Shown here: positions 28,854-38,350 of the stretch, in pieces
How the letters are laid out: each line of letters opens with the position of its first letter
How positions within the stretch are numbered: the stretch's first letter is position 1
Source of the DNA: Erythrobacter colymbi
Lineage (GTDB): Bacteria > Pseudomonadota > Alphaproteobacteria > Sphingomonadales > Sphingomonadaceae
Direction of reading: 5' to 3'
Length of the DNA: 64,000 bases
Assembly (NCBI RefSeq): GCF_002155685.1
Contig: NZ_MUYK01000002.1
Coordinates: 310,001 to 374,000, forward strand
Made by a program: the position numbers and the translations under genes
The notes under the pieces: generated by a model
Databases searched by the model: none
The model's input: the letters and a program-made list of their open reading frames with translations, nothing else
What the model was told of the DNA's origin: nothing

Positions 28854-29432
28854 TTATTTGCCGAGTTCGTCCAGCTTCTTTTGCATCGCCGCCATCTGTT
28901 CGCGCAGCGCGGCAAGCTCACCCGAGGTGTCGGCAGCGGGCTTTGCCGGAGCCTTGTCCTTGGCCTTGCCGAGGCCCGGCATGAACACATCGGCCGCGGC
29001 GCGCATCATCGCCATGTTGGTCTCGTGGATCGCGGCGAAGGGCGTCGCGCTGATGCCCTTTTCGAAGGCTTCGCGGATCTTCGACTGGTTGTCGCGGAAA
29101 TTGGCCATGCTGGCTTCGAGATACGACGGCATCAGCGCCTGTATCGAATTGCCGTACATGCCGATCAGTTGGCGCAGGAAGCTGACGGGGAGCATCTGCT
29201 GGCCGCCGCTAGCCTCTTCATCCATGATGATCTGGGTCAGGATCTGGTGGGTGATGTCATCCCCGGTCTTGGCGTCGAGCACCTGGAACTCGACATTCTC
29301 GCGCACCATCTTGGCGAGGTCTTCCAACGTGATGTAGCTGGAGGATGCGGTGTTGTAGAGGCGCCGGTTGGCGTATTTCTTGATGATGATGGCATCGCCT
29401 TCCGTGCCGGATGCCGCCTTTGTCCTGACCAT
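28854..29432 (-). CDS. phaR: Polyhydroxyalkanoate synthesis repressor PhaR
   Basis: 192 residues. N-terminal DNA-binding domain with the signature IIIKKYANRRLYNTASSSYI, then the PHB accumulation regulatory domain (VEFQVLDAKTGDDITHQILTQII), and a C-terminal Ala/Lys-rich segment ending in a short coiled coil (LAALREQMAAMQKKLDEL). PhaR represses phasin and PHB genes and is titrated by PHB granules. No phaC or phasin gene is nearby. A TGC-rich stretch upstream may be its own operator. Confidence 0.92.
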   Translation of the reverse strand: MVRTKAASGTEGDAIIIKKYANRRLYNTASSSYITLEDLAKMVRENVEFQVLDAKTGDDITHQILTQIIMDEEASGGQQMLPVSFLRQLIGMYGNSIQALMPSYLEASMANFRDNQSKIREAFEKGISATPFAAIHETNMAMMRAAADVFMPGLGKAKDKAPAKPAADTSGELAALREQMAAMQKKLDELGK

Positions 29433-29480
29433 CGCTCTGTGACCCCGCGTTATTGATTTAACTTTCGCTAGGTCACCTTA

Positions 29481-29505
29481 GCACCTGCACAAGCTGCGGT
29501 GCAAC
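29481..29505. promoter_or_regulatory. TGC-rich candidate PhaR operator
   Basis: CCTGCACAAGCTGCGGTGCA contains three TGC units on the plus strand, about 50-75 bases upstream of phaR. PhaR proteins are reported to bind TGC-rich sequences and to control their own genes, so autoregulation is plausible. The motif is short and the assignment weak. Confidence 0.3.
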
Positions 29506-29522
29506 AACAACGGTTAAACCGG

Positions 29523-30575
29523 CTAGGCTCCCCTTAACCGACGGCCCAGAACCGTGAGCATTTCATACGGCGACAGAGTGTTTTGCTGCGCAGCATCGGC
29601 AATGTTCCATGGCACCTCGATCCAGTCACCCGGCCCCAGATCGGGTGCGGCTGCGAGATCGGTGACGACCATGTCCATCGACACCTTGCCGAGGATCGGC
29701 AGCGGGCGGCCTTGATGGAGCAGGGCATTGCCGGGGCCGCGGCTGCGAAGAAAACCGTCGGCATAGCCGATCGACACGGTGCCGACGCGCATCGGGGTGT
29801 TGGCGATGAAGGTGCCGTTATAGCCCACCGCATCGCCCGGCGCGAGCTGGCGGCACTGGATAATCTGCGCCTCGACCCGCGCGACCTGCCGGATATGCCC
29901 CTCGAGCTCGGCCCGCGGAACGCCGCCGTAGAGCGCAAGGCCCGGGCGGGTGACATCGAAGGCGAAGGCCTCGCCCAGTGCGATCCCCGCGCTGTTGGCA
30001 AGGCTGAGGCGCTGGTGGGCGATGCTGTCGGCAGCCTCGCGCAGCAGCTCGGCCTGCATCCGGTTCATCGCCGTGGTCTCGTCCGCGCTGGCGAGGTGGC
30101 TCATCAGGATGTCGATTGCGAGCCCGCCGATCACCGGATCGCCCGATTCGCCGAGGGAAATGCCGAGCCGGTTGATGCCGGTGTCGACCATCAGGTGACA
30201 CCGCCCTCCCCCGCTCGCCTGCCACAGCCGCGCCTGATCGAGCGAGTTGATCACCGGCACCGCGCCGATGCTGCGGGCATAGGCGCAATCGGCTTCGGAC
30301 AGGACGCCGTGCAGAACCGCGATCCGGTCGGCCGGGACATGGGCGGCGACCCCCGCGACCTCGCTCCAGTGAGCGACGAAGAAGGTCTCGCACCCCGCAT
30401 CGCGCAGCACGGGCACGCAGGTATCGACGCCGAGCCCGTAGGCGTCGGCCTTCACCGCGGCACCCGCGCTGGCGGCGCCCGACAGCGCGTCGAGCGCCCG
30501 CCAGTTGGCGGCGAGGGCATCGGTATCGACAGTAAGGCGCAGGCTGGGAGGTGGCTGCGGGGTATCAGGGTGCAT
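29523..30575 (-). CDS. alr: Alanine racemase
   Basis: 350 residues from the ATG at 30575, which lies 2 bases after the stop of the preceding gene (TAG-CG-ATG). PLP-binding lysine in AAVKADAYGLG, substrate region in LMVDTGINRLG, and the second catalytic Tyr region VSIGYADGFLRS and ILGKVSMDMVVTDL. It interconverts L- and D-alanine for peptidoglycan. Its family is typically about 350-380 residues, so the length fits. It is the last gene of a run with the MFS transporter and the unknown secreted protein. Confidence 0.93.
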   Translation of the reverse strand: MHPDTPQPPPSLRLTVDTDALAANWRALDALSGAASAGAAVKADAYGLGVDTCVPVLRDAGCETFFVAHWSEVAGVAAHVPADRIAVLHGVLSEADCAYARSIGAVPVINSLDQARLWQASGGGRCHLMVDTGINRLGISLGESGDPVIGGLAIDILMSHLASADETTAMNRMQAELLREAADSIAHQRLSLANSAGIALGEAFAFDVTRPGLALYGGVPRAELEGHIRQVARVEAQIIQCRQLAPGDAVGYNGTFIANTPMRVGTVSIGYADGFLRSRGPGNALLHQGRPLPILGKVSMDMVVTDLAAAPDLGPGDWIEVPWNIADAAQQNTLSPYEMLTVLGRRLRGA

Positions 30576-30577
30576 CG

Positions 30578-31879
30578 CTATTCCTCTCCCGCGCGCTCCG
30601 GCCACCATGCGCGCAGCGCCGGCCGGTAGCTTTCGGGGAGCTCGCGATAATCGGGTGCGAATTCGGCGGCAAGAGCCGCGCGGAGCGGCGCGTCGAGGCG
30701 GCGGTGACCGATCATCGAGCGGCCATGCTCCTGAAATTCGAGCCATAGCACGGACAGCGGCCCTGGCTGCTCCCTGCGCCAGGCGGCGGCATAACCCTCC
30801 ATGTCGCCGAGGCACTTGTACATCCTGAACTTGATCGAGGCGTTCGATCTGGTCCAGCCGACATAGGGATCGACCGGCCCGCGGCGGAAGGAATTGACGA
30901 CACGGATATAGGGGGCGGCAGCGGATGCGCCAGCCACGCCGTTCTGGGCGCAGGCCGCGATCCAGCTGAATTCGCGGATGCTGCCGGGGATCTGGTAGCG
31001 TTCGGGCTGGATCCGGCCCGGATCGATGCCTTTTGCGAAGGGCGCGATCACCGCCAGCGCCTCGGCGCTGCGGCCGGCCTCGGCAAGCAGCGCGCCGAGG
31101 TTGGTGACGGGGTTGGCGCGGTAATCCTCGTCGAGCGGATATTGCTCGAGCAGCCGTGCGAGCAGGTCCGCCCCCGCCGAAGGTCCGTTGGCATAGGCTT
31201 CGAGGTTGGCAATCCGCCCGATCAGGAGCGAAATCTCGAAGCCGTATTCGACCTCGCGCTTCTTCCGTCCCTTGGCCTTGCCCGCAGCCTCGAGCGCGGC
31301 GAGCCGCACCAGCTCGGCCTCCACCAGCGCGCGGGCGCGATCGTGATCACCCGCCGCGCTCGCGGTGCGCGAGGCGGCGAAGACCGCGGCCGCCGCCGGG
31401 TCCATCTGCGCGGAATAGGGATAGGCCGCCAGGGCCACATCGAGCGGCGTGCGGCGCACTTCGTCGCGCAGGCGCTCTAGATCGCTTCCCCAGCGCGCCT
31501 CGGCAGCGGGCCACAGGGGTGCGAAGGGTTTGAAGGCCATGAACACCAGCGCATCGTCGGTGCTCGTGACGGGGATGGCGAGCGCTGCCTTGTACTGGTC
31601 GATGCACAGCACGAGGCTGGCAGGCCCGTCGGGATCGTCGGCAAAGCCGATGCGCGTGCCGGGTGGCAGCTGGGGGATGCCCTCGCTCACCGTTTCCCCG
31701 CCGCAGAAGCGGGCGAACAGGGCCAGCTCCGAGAGCTGGATAAAGGTCGGCACGGGGCTCGATGCAGGCGGCGGAGGCACCGCCTTGACCGTAGGCTCGG
31801 GCGAGGTCAGTTGCGCCGCGACAGGCGCCGCCGCACAGGCGAGCGCCGCCACAACGCTGGCCAGACCCTTGCGGATCAC
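30578..31879 (-). CDS. Secreted protein of unknown function with helical repeats
   Basis: 433 residues from a GTG that overlaps the stop of the upstream transporter (GTGA). A signal peptide (about 1-22, ending VAAQ) is followed by a Pro-rich linker and then an alpha-helical region with TPR-like pairs (RTASAAGDHDRARALVEAEL; NLGALLAEAGRSAEALAVI). The C-terminal 90 residues contain an RxxMYKCLGDMEGYAAAW stretch. Cys pairs are present but no catalytic motif is recognised. Position between a transporter and alr suggests an envelope role, which is inference. Confidence 0.8.
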   Translation of the reverse strand: MIRKGLASVVAALACAAAPVAAQLTSPEPTVKAVPPPPASSPVPTFIQLSELALFARFCGGETVSEGIPQLPPGTRIGFADDPDGPASLVLCIDQYKAALAIPVTSTDDALVFMAFKPFAPLWPAAEARWGSDLERLRDEVRRTPLDVALAAYPYSAQMDPAAAAVFAASRTASAAGDHDRARALVEAELVRLAALEAAGKAKGRKKREVEYGFEISLLIGRIANLEAYANGPSAGADLLARLLEQYPLDEDYRANPVTNLGALLAEAGRSAEALAVIAPFAKGIDPGRIQPERYQIPGSIREFSWIAACAQNGVAGASAAAPYIRVVNSFRRGPVDPYVGWTRSNASIKFRMYKCLGDMEGYAAAWRREQPGPLSVLWLEFQEHGRSMIGHRRLDAPLRAALAAEFAPDYRELPESYRPALRAWWPERAGEE

Positions 31880-33513
31880 GCCGTCCCCTCGTCGAAATCC
31901 TTGGGCGGGCCGCCGGGGATGCCCCACCACGCGACCAGCAGTCCGAATGCGACCACCGTCCAGGTGTACCACAGCCCCGCGTAGATATCCCCGGTCCGCG
32001 CCACGATCACGCCCGCGATCAGCGGCAGGAACCCGCCGAGATAGCCCGCGCCGATGTGGTAGGGGATCGACATCGAGGAATAGCGGATGCGCGGCGGGAA
32101 CATCTCGCTCAGCAGCGCCGCAACCGAGCCATAGGTCAGCGCCGAGAGCATCCCGAGCGCGAGCAGCACGCCGACGATGCCGATCACCTGCCCGGCGGGC
32201 GGGCTTTGTTTGGCAAAGTCGAAACCGTAGGCCGCGAGCCCCTCCTGCACGCCCTTCTTGCGCGCCGCCCCGTCCTTGAGCCACGCGGGATCGATGGTGA
32301 CCGGGTTGCCGCCCGCCGTGATCGCCAGTTCCCCGCCCGGCTTCAGCGTGTAGGCCACGCCCGAGGCGGTCAGCGTCTCGAGCAGCTTGCCGCAATCGGT
32401 CTGGTCGCGCTTGAACAGTTCGGCGAAGGGATCGGTCTCGCAGGCCGGGCCGCTCACGACGATCGGCGTGCGCTCGGCCGCCTCGGCGAGCTTGGGGTTG
32501 GCGAAGCTCCCCATCAGCCAGAACAGCGGGAACAGCAGCACCAGCGTCAGCGCCGAGCCGATGATAATCGGCAGCTTGCGGCCCACGCGGTCGGACCATT
32601 TGCCGATGATCACGTAGAAACTCATCACGATCAGGCCCGAGACCAGCAGCACCAGCTCGGTCGTCACGTCATCGACATGCATCGGCCCGCGCAGGAAGCT
32701 CATCGCCGAGAAGAAGCCAGTGTACCAGATCGTTGTCAGGATGCCGGTGATCCCGAACAGCGCGACGAACAGCCGCTTGGGGTTGCCGGGATAGGTCATG
32801 CTCTCGACGAAGGGATTGCCCGAGGTCTCGCCGGCCGCCTTCATAGCCTGGAAGACAGGGCTCTCCGACAGCTTCAGCCGCATCCACAGCGAGATCGCGA
32901 GCAGCGCGATCGAGAGCAGGAAGGGCACGCGCCAGCCCCATGCGTTGAACGCCTCGGTCGGGATCAGCGCGCGGCAGGCGATGACGACGATGATCGAGAG
33001 GACAAAGCCTCCCGCCACGCTCGCCTGGATGAAGCTGGTGTAGAAGCCGCGCTTTTCGGGCGGGGCGTGTTCGGCGACATAGATGGCCGCGCCCCCGTAT
33101 TCGCCGCCCAGTGCAAGCCCCTGGATCACGCGCAGCAGGATGACGATGATGGGCGCGGCGATGCCGATGGTGTCGATCGTCGGGATCAGACCCACGCCGG
33201 CCGTGGCAATCCCCATCAGGGTGACGGTGACGAGGAAGGTGTATTTGCGCCCCAGCCTGTCGCCCAGAAAGCCGAACAGCACCGCGCCCAGCGGGCGGAA
33301 GGCAAAGCCGACCGCGAAGGTCGACCACACCAGCAGCAGGCCCAGCGTCTCGTTGTCGGTGGCGTAGAAGGCGTCCTTCAGGATGTAGGCGAGCGTGCCG
33401 TAGATGAAGAAATCGTACCATTCGAAGATGGTGCCGGCGGACGATGCCCCGATCACCAGCCGGATTTCCTTGTCGGACGGCTCGCGGTCAGCGAGCGCCT
33501 GCGCCTCTGCCAT
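31876..33513 (-). CDS. MFS transporter, metabolite:H+ symporter type, with large inserted loop
   Basis: 545 residues; start set at MAEAQALAD. Twelve-helix MFS pattern with the signature RPLGAVLFGFLGDRLGRK after TM2 and GEYGGAAIYVAEHAP before TM5, both typical of the MHS (ProP/ShiA/KgtP) branch. Between TM9 and TM10 is an insert of about 100 residues (EAAERTPIVVSGPACETD to AYGFDFAKQ) with two cysteines, expected outside the membrane on the topology of this family; usual members are 430-450 residues. The substrate is unknown. Confidence 0.88.
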   Translation of the reverse strand: MAEAQALADREPSDKEIRLVIGASSAGTIFEWYDFFIYGTLAYILKDAFYATDNETLGLLLVWSTFAVGFAFRPLGAVLFGFLGDRLGRKYTFLVTVTLMGIATAGVGLIPTIDTIGIAAPIIVILLRVIQGLALGGEYGGAAIYVAEHAPPEKRGFYTSFIQASVAGGFVLSIIVVIACRALIPTEAFNAWGWRVPFLLSIALLAISLWMRLKLSESPVFQAMKAAGETSGNPFVESMTYPGNPKRLFVALFGITGILTTIWYTGFFSAMSFLRGPMHVDDVTTELVLLVSGLIVMSFYVIIGKWSDRVGRKLPIIIGSALTLVLLFPLFWLMGSFANPKLAEAAERTPIVVSGPACETDPFAELFKRDQTDCGKLLETLTASGVAYTLKPGGELAITAGGNPVTIDPAWLKDGAARKKGVQEGLAAYGFDFAKQSPPAGQVIGIVGVLLALGMLSALTYGSVAALLSEMFPPRIRYSSMSIPYHIGAGYLGGFLPLIAGVIVARTGDIYAGLWYTWTVVAFGLLVAWWGIPGGPPKDFDEGTA

Positions 33514-33580
33514 GTCCCTTGTGTCCCCTTTGCCGGTGCCCCGTGATGTGCGGGGACGGTCTCTCTCTCGGCCCCAGTCC

Positions 33581-34021
33581 CTAGCGCGCGTCACCGGCTT
33601 GCGAAAGCGCCTCGCGCGCGGCCTTCCACGGCAATAGCAGCGCCCCGTGCCGCCCGGGGTGATCGAGCGCCGGGGCGAGCGCCGCGATGCCCGGCCATGC
33701 GGGCAGGTCGCCCTCGCCCGCGAGCCACTTCTCGAGCGCGTTGGCGGTGGCGATGACGCTCCCCGGATTGTCGCCCCGCACCGAGCGGGCGAGCAGCGCG
33801 GCGGAAGCCTGTCCGATGGCGCAGGCGCTGACTTTCATCCCGATGTCCGACACGAGGCCGCGATCATCCAACGCAAGCCCGAGCGCGATCACACTGCCGC
33901 AGCTGCGCGAGCGGGCCTCGGCGCGCAGCGGCAGATCGTCAGCCAGCTGAAACTCCGCGAGGCCCGTCGCCAGCGCGAGCAATTCGGGCGTGTAGAGCTT
34001 CGACGAGACGCGCGCAGTCAC
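33581..34021 (-). CDS. IscU/NifU-like Fe-S cluster scaffold family protein
   Basis: 146 residues from a GTG 7 bases after the cvpA stop. The fold-defining elements ARSRSCGSVIALGLALD and VSACAIGQASAALLA resemble the cysteine-bearing loops of IscU, with two of the usual three cysteines visible (SCGS and ACAIGQ); the third ligand position near the C-terminus (DHPGRHGALLLPW) has no Cys. Related sphingomonad proteins are annotated as Fe-S assembly scaffold proteins. Whether it holds a cluster is uncertain because of the missing cysteine. Confidence 0.75.
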   Translation of the reverse strand: MTARVSSKLYTPELLALATGLAEFQLADDLPLRAEARSRSCGSVIALGLALDDRGLVSDIGMKVSACAIGQASAALLARSVRGDNPGSVIATANALEKWLAGEGDLPAWPGIAALAPALDHPGRHGALLLPWKAAREALSQAGDAR

Positions 34022-34028
34022 CGGCGGA

Positions 34029-34574
34029 TCACTTCTTGAAGCGCCTCGCTGCGGCCTCCCGCGCCTCGTTCTCGCCGCGCAGACGGTCGCGCCGGATGCC
34101 GATTTCGGGCAGCAGCTGGCGCGAGAAGGCATCGGCCGCAGGGTAGGTGCGCGCATTGGTGATCCACAGCGGGCGGCCGGTGTAGCCCCACTTGTCATCG
34201 AAGCCCGTCACCAGCAGGGCAAAGGCGAAGACCGCGATCAGCGCGCCTTTGAGGCCGCCGAAGCCGAAGCCCAGCACCCGGTCGACCGGCCCCAGCACCG
34301 CACCATCCGACGCACCGCTCGCCGTGCCCATGATGACCTTCATCGCCGCATAGGGGATGAGGAGAAGCAGCACGAAGGCGAAGAGCGAGACCGCAGGCTC
34401 TGCGCGGTAGAAATAGCGCAGGCCCTCGGCCAGCTGCGGGTGGAGGAAATGGACCGCGAAGGCCGCCATGATCCACGCAGCGAGGCTCAGCACCTCCTGC
34501 ACCAGACCGCGCATGAAACCGCCCACTGCCGCAACGATGACAATGATGCCGATGATAAGATCGAGGATCGCCAT
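34029..34574 (-). CDS. cvpA: CvpA family membrane protein
   Basis: 181 residues with four hydrophobic helices (about 3-23, 28-45, 62-82, 100-122), starting MAILDLIIGIIVIVAAVGGF and including the conserved RGLVQEVLSLAAWIMA motif. CvpA was first linked to colicin V production and is an inner-membrane protein with a role in envelope integrity in enterobacteria. The charged C-terminal 60 residues are cytoplasmic. It lies 11 bases after radA, so the two are probably cotranscribed. Confidence 0.88.
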   Translation of the reverse strand: MAILDLIIGIIVIVAAVGGFMRGLVQEVLSLAAWIMAAFAVHFLHPQLAEGLRYFYRAEPAVSLFAFVLLLLIPYAAMKVIMGTASGASDGAVLGPVDRVLGFGFGGLKGALIAVFAFALLVTGFDDKWGYTGRPLWITNARTYPAADAFSRQLLPEIGIRRDRLRGENEAREAAARRFKK

Positions 34575-34585
34575 ATGGCCGAAGG

Positions 34586-35953
34586 TTAAGCGCTGCCCAT
34601 CACCTGGTCAACGACGTTCGCAAGTGCAGCAAGTCCGCGGTAATCCGCGCCCCTCTCGCCGTTCGCGCCGCCGGCCGGGCCATAGCAACGGGCAAAGCCA
34701 AGCTTGGCCGCCTCGCGCAGGCGCAGCGGGGCATGGGCGACGGGGCGGATCTCGCCGGCAAGGCTGACCTCGCCGAACCACGCCGTCTTGTCGGGCAGCG
34801 CACGGTCGGCCAGCGCCGAGACCAGCGCGGCAGCCACCGCTAGGTCGGCGGCGGGGTCGGTCAGGCGGTAGCCCCCGGCGATGTTGAGATAGACTTCGGC
34901 CGAGGAAAAATTGAGCCCGCAGCGCGATTCCAGCACGGCGAGCAGCATGGCGAGGCGCCCGCTGTCCCACCCCACCACCGCCCGGCGCGGGGTCGCACCC
35001 GATTGCAGGCGCACGATAAGTGCCTGGATTTCCACCAGCACCGGCCGCGTACCCTCGAGCGCCGGGAACACCGCAGACCCCGCCAGCGGCGTTTCGCGGC
35101 CCGAGAGGAACAGGAGCGAGGGGTTGGCGACCTCCTCCAGGCCTTCCGTGGCCATTGCGAAGACCCCGATCTCGTCGACCGCGCCGAAGCGGTTCTTCAA
35201 TGCGCGCAGGATGCGGTATTGGTGCGAGCGTTCGCCCTCGAAGCTCATCACCACATCGACCATGTGTTCGAGCACGCGGGGTCCCGCGATGGTGCCGTCC
35301 TTGGTGACGTGGCCGACGAGGACCAGCGCGCAGCCGCTCTCCTTGGCGTAGCGGATCAGTTCGAGCGCGCAGCCGCGCACCTGCGAGACCGTGCCGGGCG
35401 CGCCCTCGATGGTGTCGGAATGCATCGTCTGGATCGAATCGATCACCAGCAGCGCGGGCGGCTCGCCCTGCCCCAGCGTCGTGAGGATATCGCGCACAGA
35501 GGTTTCGGACGCGAGCCGGATCGGCGCATCGGCCACCCCCATGCGGGCGGCACGCAGGCGTACCTGCCCCGCCGCTTCCTCACCGCTGACATAGACCACG
35601 TCATTCCCGCCGCGCGCGATGGTCGCCGCGGTCTGGAGCAGCAGGGTCGATTTGCCGATGCCCGGGTCGCCGCCCAGCAGCACTGCCGAGCCGGGCACAA
35701 GGCCGCCGCCCAGCGCGCGGTCGAATTCGGCAAGACCCGTCGACTTCCTCACAGGCAGCGTCGTGGGTGCATTCAGCGGCTCGAACGCCACCGCCCGCCC
35801 CCCGCTCGACAGGTCGTGCTTCTGCGAGAACACCGTCGCGGGCACATCCTCGACCAGCGTGTTCCACTGCCCGCAATCGGCGCATTGCCCCTGCCAGCGG
35901 TGCGAGACCGAGCCGCATTCCTGACACACGTAACGACGCTTCGTTTTTGCCAT
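34586..35953 (-). CDS. radA: DNA repair protein RadA
   Basis: 455 residues. N-terminal C4 zinc finger (CQECGS...CADCGQW), RecA-like ATPase with Walker A GGDPGIGKST and the RadA-specific LKNRFGAVDEIG motif, then a Lon-like C-terminal domain. RadA promotes branch migration in recombinational repair and works with RecA. A perfect GTTC-N7-GTTC alphaproteobacterial LexA box lies 19-33 bases upstream, so it may be induced in the SOS response. Confidence 0.95.
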   Translation of the reverse strand: MAKTKRRYVCQECGSVSHRWQGQCADCGQWNTLVEDVPATVFSQKHDLSSGGRAVAFEPLNAPTTLPVRKSTGLAEFDRALGGGLVPGSAVLLGGDPGIGKSTLLLQTAATIARGGNDVVYVSGEEAAGQVRLRAARMGVADAPIRLASETSVRDILTTLGQGEPPALLVIDSIQTMHSDTIEGAPGTVSQVRGCALELIRYAKESGCALVLVGHVTKDGTIAGPRVLEHMVDVVMSFEGERSHQYRILRALKNRFGAVDEIGVFAMATEGLEEVANPSLLFLSGRETPLAGSAVFPALEGTRPVLVEIQALIVRLQSGATPRRAVVGWDSGRLAMLLAVLESRCGLNFSSAEVYLNIAGGYRLTDPAADLAVAAALVSALADRALPDKTAWFGEVSLAGEIRPVAHAPLRLREAAKLGFARCYGPAGGANGERGADYRGLAALANVVDQVMGSA

Positions 35954-35971
35954 AAGTCCGTGCCATATCGA

Positions 35972-35986
35972 GAACAGATGACGAAC
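35972..35986. promoter_or_regulatory. LexA (SOS) box upstream of radA
   Basis: GAACAGATGACGAAC on the plus strand is GTTC-N7-GTTC on the minus strand, the alphaproteobacterial LexA recognition sequence. It lies 19-33 bases before the radA start and 41-55 bases before the divergent patatin-like gene, so it could control either. Confidence 0.65.
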
Positions 35987-36026
35987 GCAATTGCATTGCG
36001 CCTGTCCGGCGCGCTAGACACTAGCC

Positions 36027-38342
36027 ATGCGCCAGAAGGAATTGCGCCTTGCTCTCGTGTGTTACGGCGGGGTCAGCCTGGCGGTCTACATGCACGGGAT
36101 CACCAAGGAGGTCTGGCACCTTGCGCGGGCGAGCCGGGCGTTCCATCATCCTGCCGCTGTCCAGCTTGACGGCGTGGCGGCGGCCTATCGCGATTTCCTC
36201 GGCGTGATCGAAGCGCAGCACGGGCTGAGGGTGCGGGTGCTGCCCGATATCCTCACCGGCGCGAGCGCGGGCGGCATCAACGCCGTATTCCTCGCGCAGG
36301 CGATCCATAGCGGGCACAGCCTCGAGCCGCTGACCGATCTGTGGCTGATGAACGCCGATGTGAGCGAACTGACCGATCCCGAGGCCGAGCCGATGTGGCG
36401 CTATGCCAAGCTGTGGGCGCAGCCGATCGCAGAATGGTTCCTCTCGCGCCCCGGCAATGCGGTGAGCGCCACGGTCTCGCCCGAAACGCGGGCCGAGGTG
36501 CGGGCGAAAGTCTCGAGGCTGGTGCGCGGGCGGTGGTTCAGCCCACCCTTCTCCGGCGCGCGCTTTTCGGGGATGCTCTACGAGGCGTTGATGCGCATGG
36601 CCGAGGAGGGCGACAACATCCCGCTGCTCCCCGCCGGGTACCCGATCGACCTCGCCGTGACCGCGACCGATTTCCGCGGCCATGCCGAAACGCTGCGGCT
36701 GAACTCGCCCCCGCAGGTCGAGGAGACCGAGCACCGCCTGCCGATCACCTTCCGCGCGCGGGTGGCCGAACGCGCGGGCACGATGCTGGGTGATCCGATG
36801 GAGCTGGTGCTCGCCGCCCGCGCCACGGCGAGCTTCCCCGGAGCCTTCCCCCCGCTCACCCTCGCCGAGATCGACGCGCTCGCCGACGCGGAAGGGCACC
36901 ACTGGGAAAGCCGCGGGGCCTTCCTCAAGCGGGTGATGCCGACCCATGTCGCGCACGGCACGGTGGACGAGGTCGCGCTGATCGACGGGGCGGTGCTGGT
37001 CAACGCGCCCTTCGGTGCCGCGCTTGCCGCGCTCTATGGCCGCCCCGCCCAGCGCGAGGTCGACCGGCGCTTCGTCTATCTCGACCCCCGCCCCGAAGGC
37101 GCCGCGCCCACCGCCGCGATGCGCGCGCGGGGCATCGGCTTCTTCGGTGCGATCTTCGGCTCGCTTTCGACCATCCCGCGCGAACAGCCGATCCGCGACG
37201 ATCTCGAACGGATCGAGCAGCAATCGCGCGATGCGGCGCGGCTGAAGCGCATCGTCATGGAATTGCAGGGCGATATCGACCGCGCGGTGGAAAAGCTGTT
37301 CGGCTACACATTCCTGCTCGACCGCCCCACGCCCAAGCGGCTTGCCGGTTGGCGCGCGAAGGCGCAGCAGGCCGCAGCCGAGCGCGCGGGCTATGCCTTC
37401 GGGGCCTATGCCCTCACCAAGTTCGAAGGGATCCTCGACCAGCTCGCGCGGCTGACGCTCAAGGCGGCAGGGCAGCCGATGGCCGACACCGCGCCGCTGG
37501 TCCACGCCCTGCGCTGCGAGCTCGAGGCGCGGGGCCTCGTGCAGGTCACCGACATCAACGGCGGCGCCAACCCGGCGGCGATTGCCTTCTTCCGCGCGCA
37601 CGACACGGGCTTCCGCATCCGCCGCCTGCAGCTCCTCGCCCGCAAGCTGGCGCGCGACTGGCAGGTGGGCGGCGAGGTCGCCGAGGACGCGCTCGACCGT
37701 GCGCGCGACCGGCTCTACGAAATCCTCGCGCTCTACTACAACGCCGACGAGGACGTGCTGCACGTGCCCCGCTTCCGCGAGCTGGCGGTGGATGCGATCG
37801 CGCACCCGGGCGCGGTGCTCGATTTCCTCGCCACCCAGCGATTGCTTCCGGCGACGGATCTGCGCGCCGAGGAAATGCTGATCGATGCGCTTGAGGACAT
37901 GCCCAAGGATCTGAAGCGGCGGATGCTGCTGACCTATCTGGGCTTCCCCTTCTACGACGTCGCCACCCTCCCTCTGTCGCGGCGCGAGGGGCTCGACGAG
38001 TTCAACCCGGTCAAGATCGACCGCATCTCGCCCGACGATGCGCTCAGCATCCGCGAGGGCGGCACGGCGGCGACGCTGCGCGGCATCGAGTTCTACAATT
38101 TCGGCGCCTTCTTCAGCCGCGACTACCGCGAGAACGACTATCTGTGGGGCCGCCTCCACGGAACGGAGCGGATGATCGACCTGCTCGCCTCGACGGTCAG
38201 CGGCGGGATGTCGGCCGAGGCCCAGCGTCAGGGCAAGCGCGCAGCCTTCCTCGCGGTGCTGGACGAAGAGGAGGCCGCCGGACGCTGCCAGCGGGGCCTG
38301 CTCGACCAGATCCGCTTGGAGGTGCGGGAGAAGCTGGGTTAG
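36027..38342 (+). CDS. Patatin-like phospholipase with DUF3376-type C-terminal region
   Basis: 771 residues. LALVCYGGVSLAVYMHGITKE is the oxyanion-hole glycine motif, GASAGG the nucleophile-serine box, and IDGAVLVNAPF supplies the catalytic Asp (DG dyad), all in the first 330 residues. The remaining 440 residues are helical and match the size of patatin-related proteins with the DUF3376 domain. Such enzymes hydrolyse acyl groups of lipids. No signal peptide is visible. The gene is divergent from radA and shares its 73-base upstream region. Confidence 0.87.
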   Translation: MRQKELRLALVCYGGVSLAVYMHGITKEVWHLARASRAFHHPAAVQLDGVAAAYRDFLGVIEAQHGLRVRVLPDILTGASAGGINAVFLAQAIHSGHSLEPLTDLWLMNADVSELTDPEAEPMWRYAKLWAQPIAEWFLSRPGNAVSATVSPETRAEVRAKVSRLVRGRWFSPPFSGARFSGMLYEALMRMAEEGDNIPLLPAGYPIDLAVTATDFRGHAETLRLNSPPQVEETEHRLPITFRARVAERAGTMLGDPMELVLAARATASFPGAFPPLTLAEIDALADAEGHHWESRGAFLKRVMPTHVAHGTVDEVALIDGAVLVNAPFGAALAALYGRPAQREVDRRFVYLDPRPEGAAPTAAMRARGIGFFGAIFGSLSTIPREQPIRDDLERIEQQSRDAARLKRIVMELQGDIDRAVEKLFGYTFLLDRPTPKRLAGWRAKAQQAAAERAGYAFGAYALTKFEGILDQLARLTLKAAGQPMADTAPLVHALRCELEARGLVQVTDINGGANPAAIAFFRAHDTGFRIRRLQLLARKLARDWQVGGEVAEDALDRARDRLYEILALYYNADEDVLHVPRFRELAVDAIAHPGAVLDFLATQRLLPATDLRAEEMLIDALEDMPKDLKRRMLLTYLGFPFYDVATLPLSRREGLDEFNPVKIDRISPDDALSIREGGTAATLRGIEFYNFGAFFSRDYRENDYLWGRLHGTERMIDLLASTVSGGMSAEAQRQGKRAAFLAVLDEEEAAGRCQRGLLDQIRLEVREKLG

Positions 38343-38350
38343 GCGCTCCC

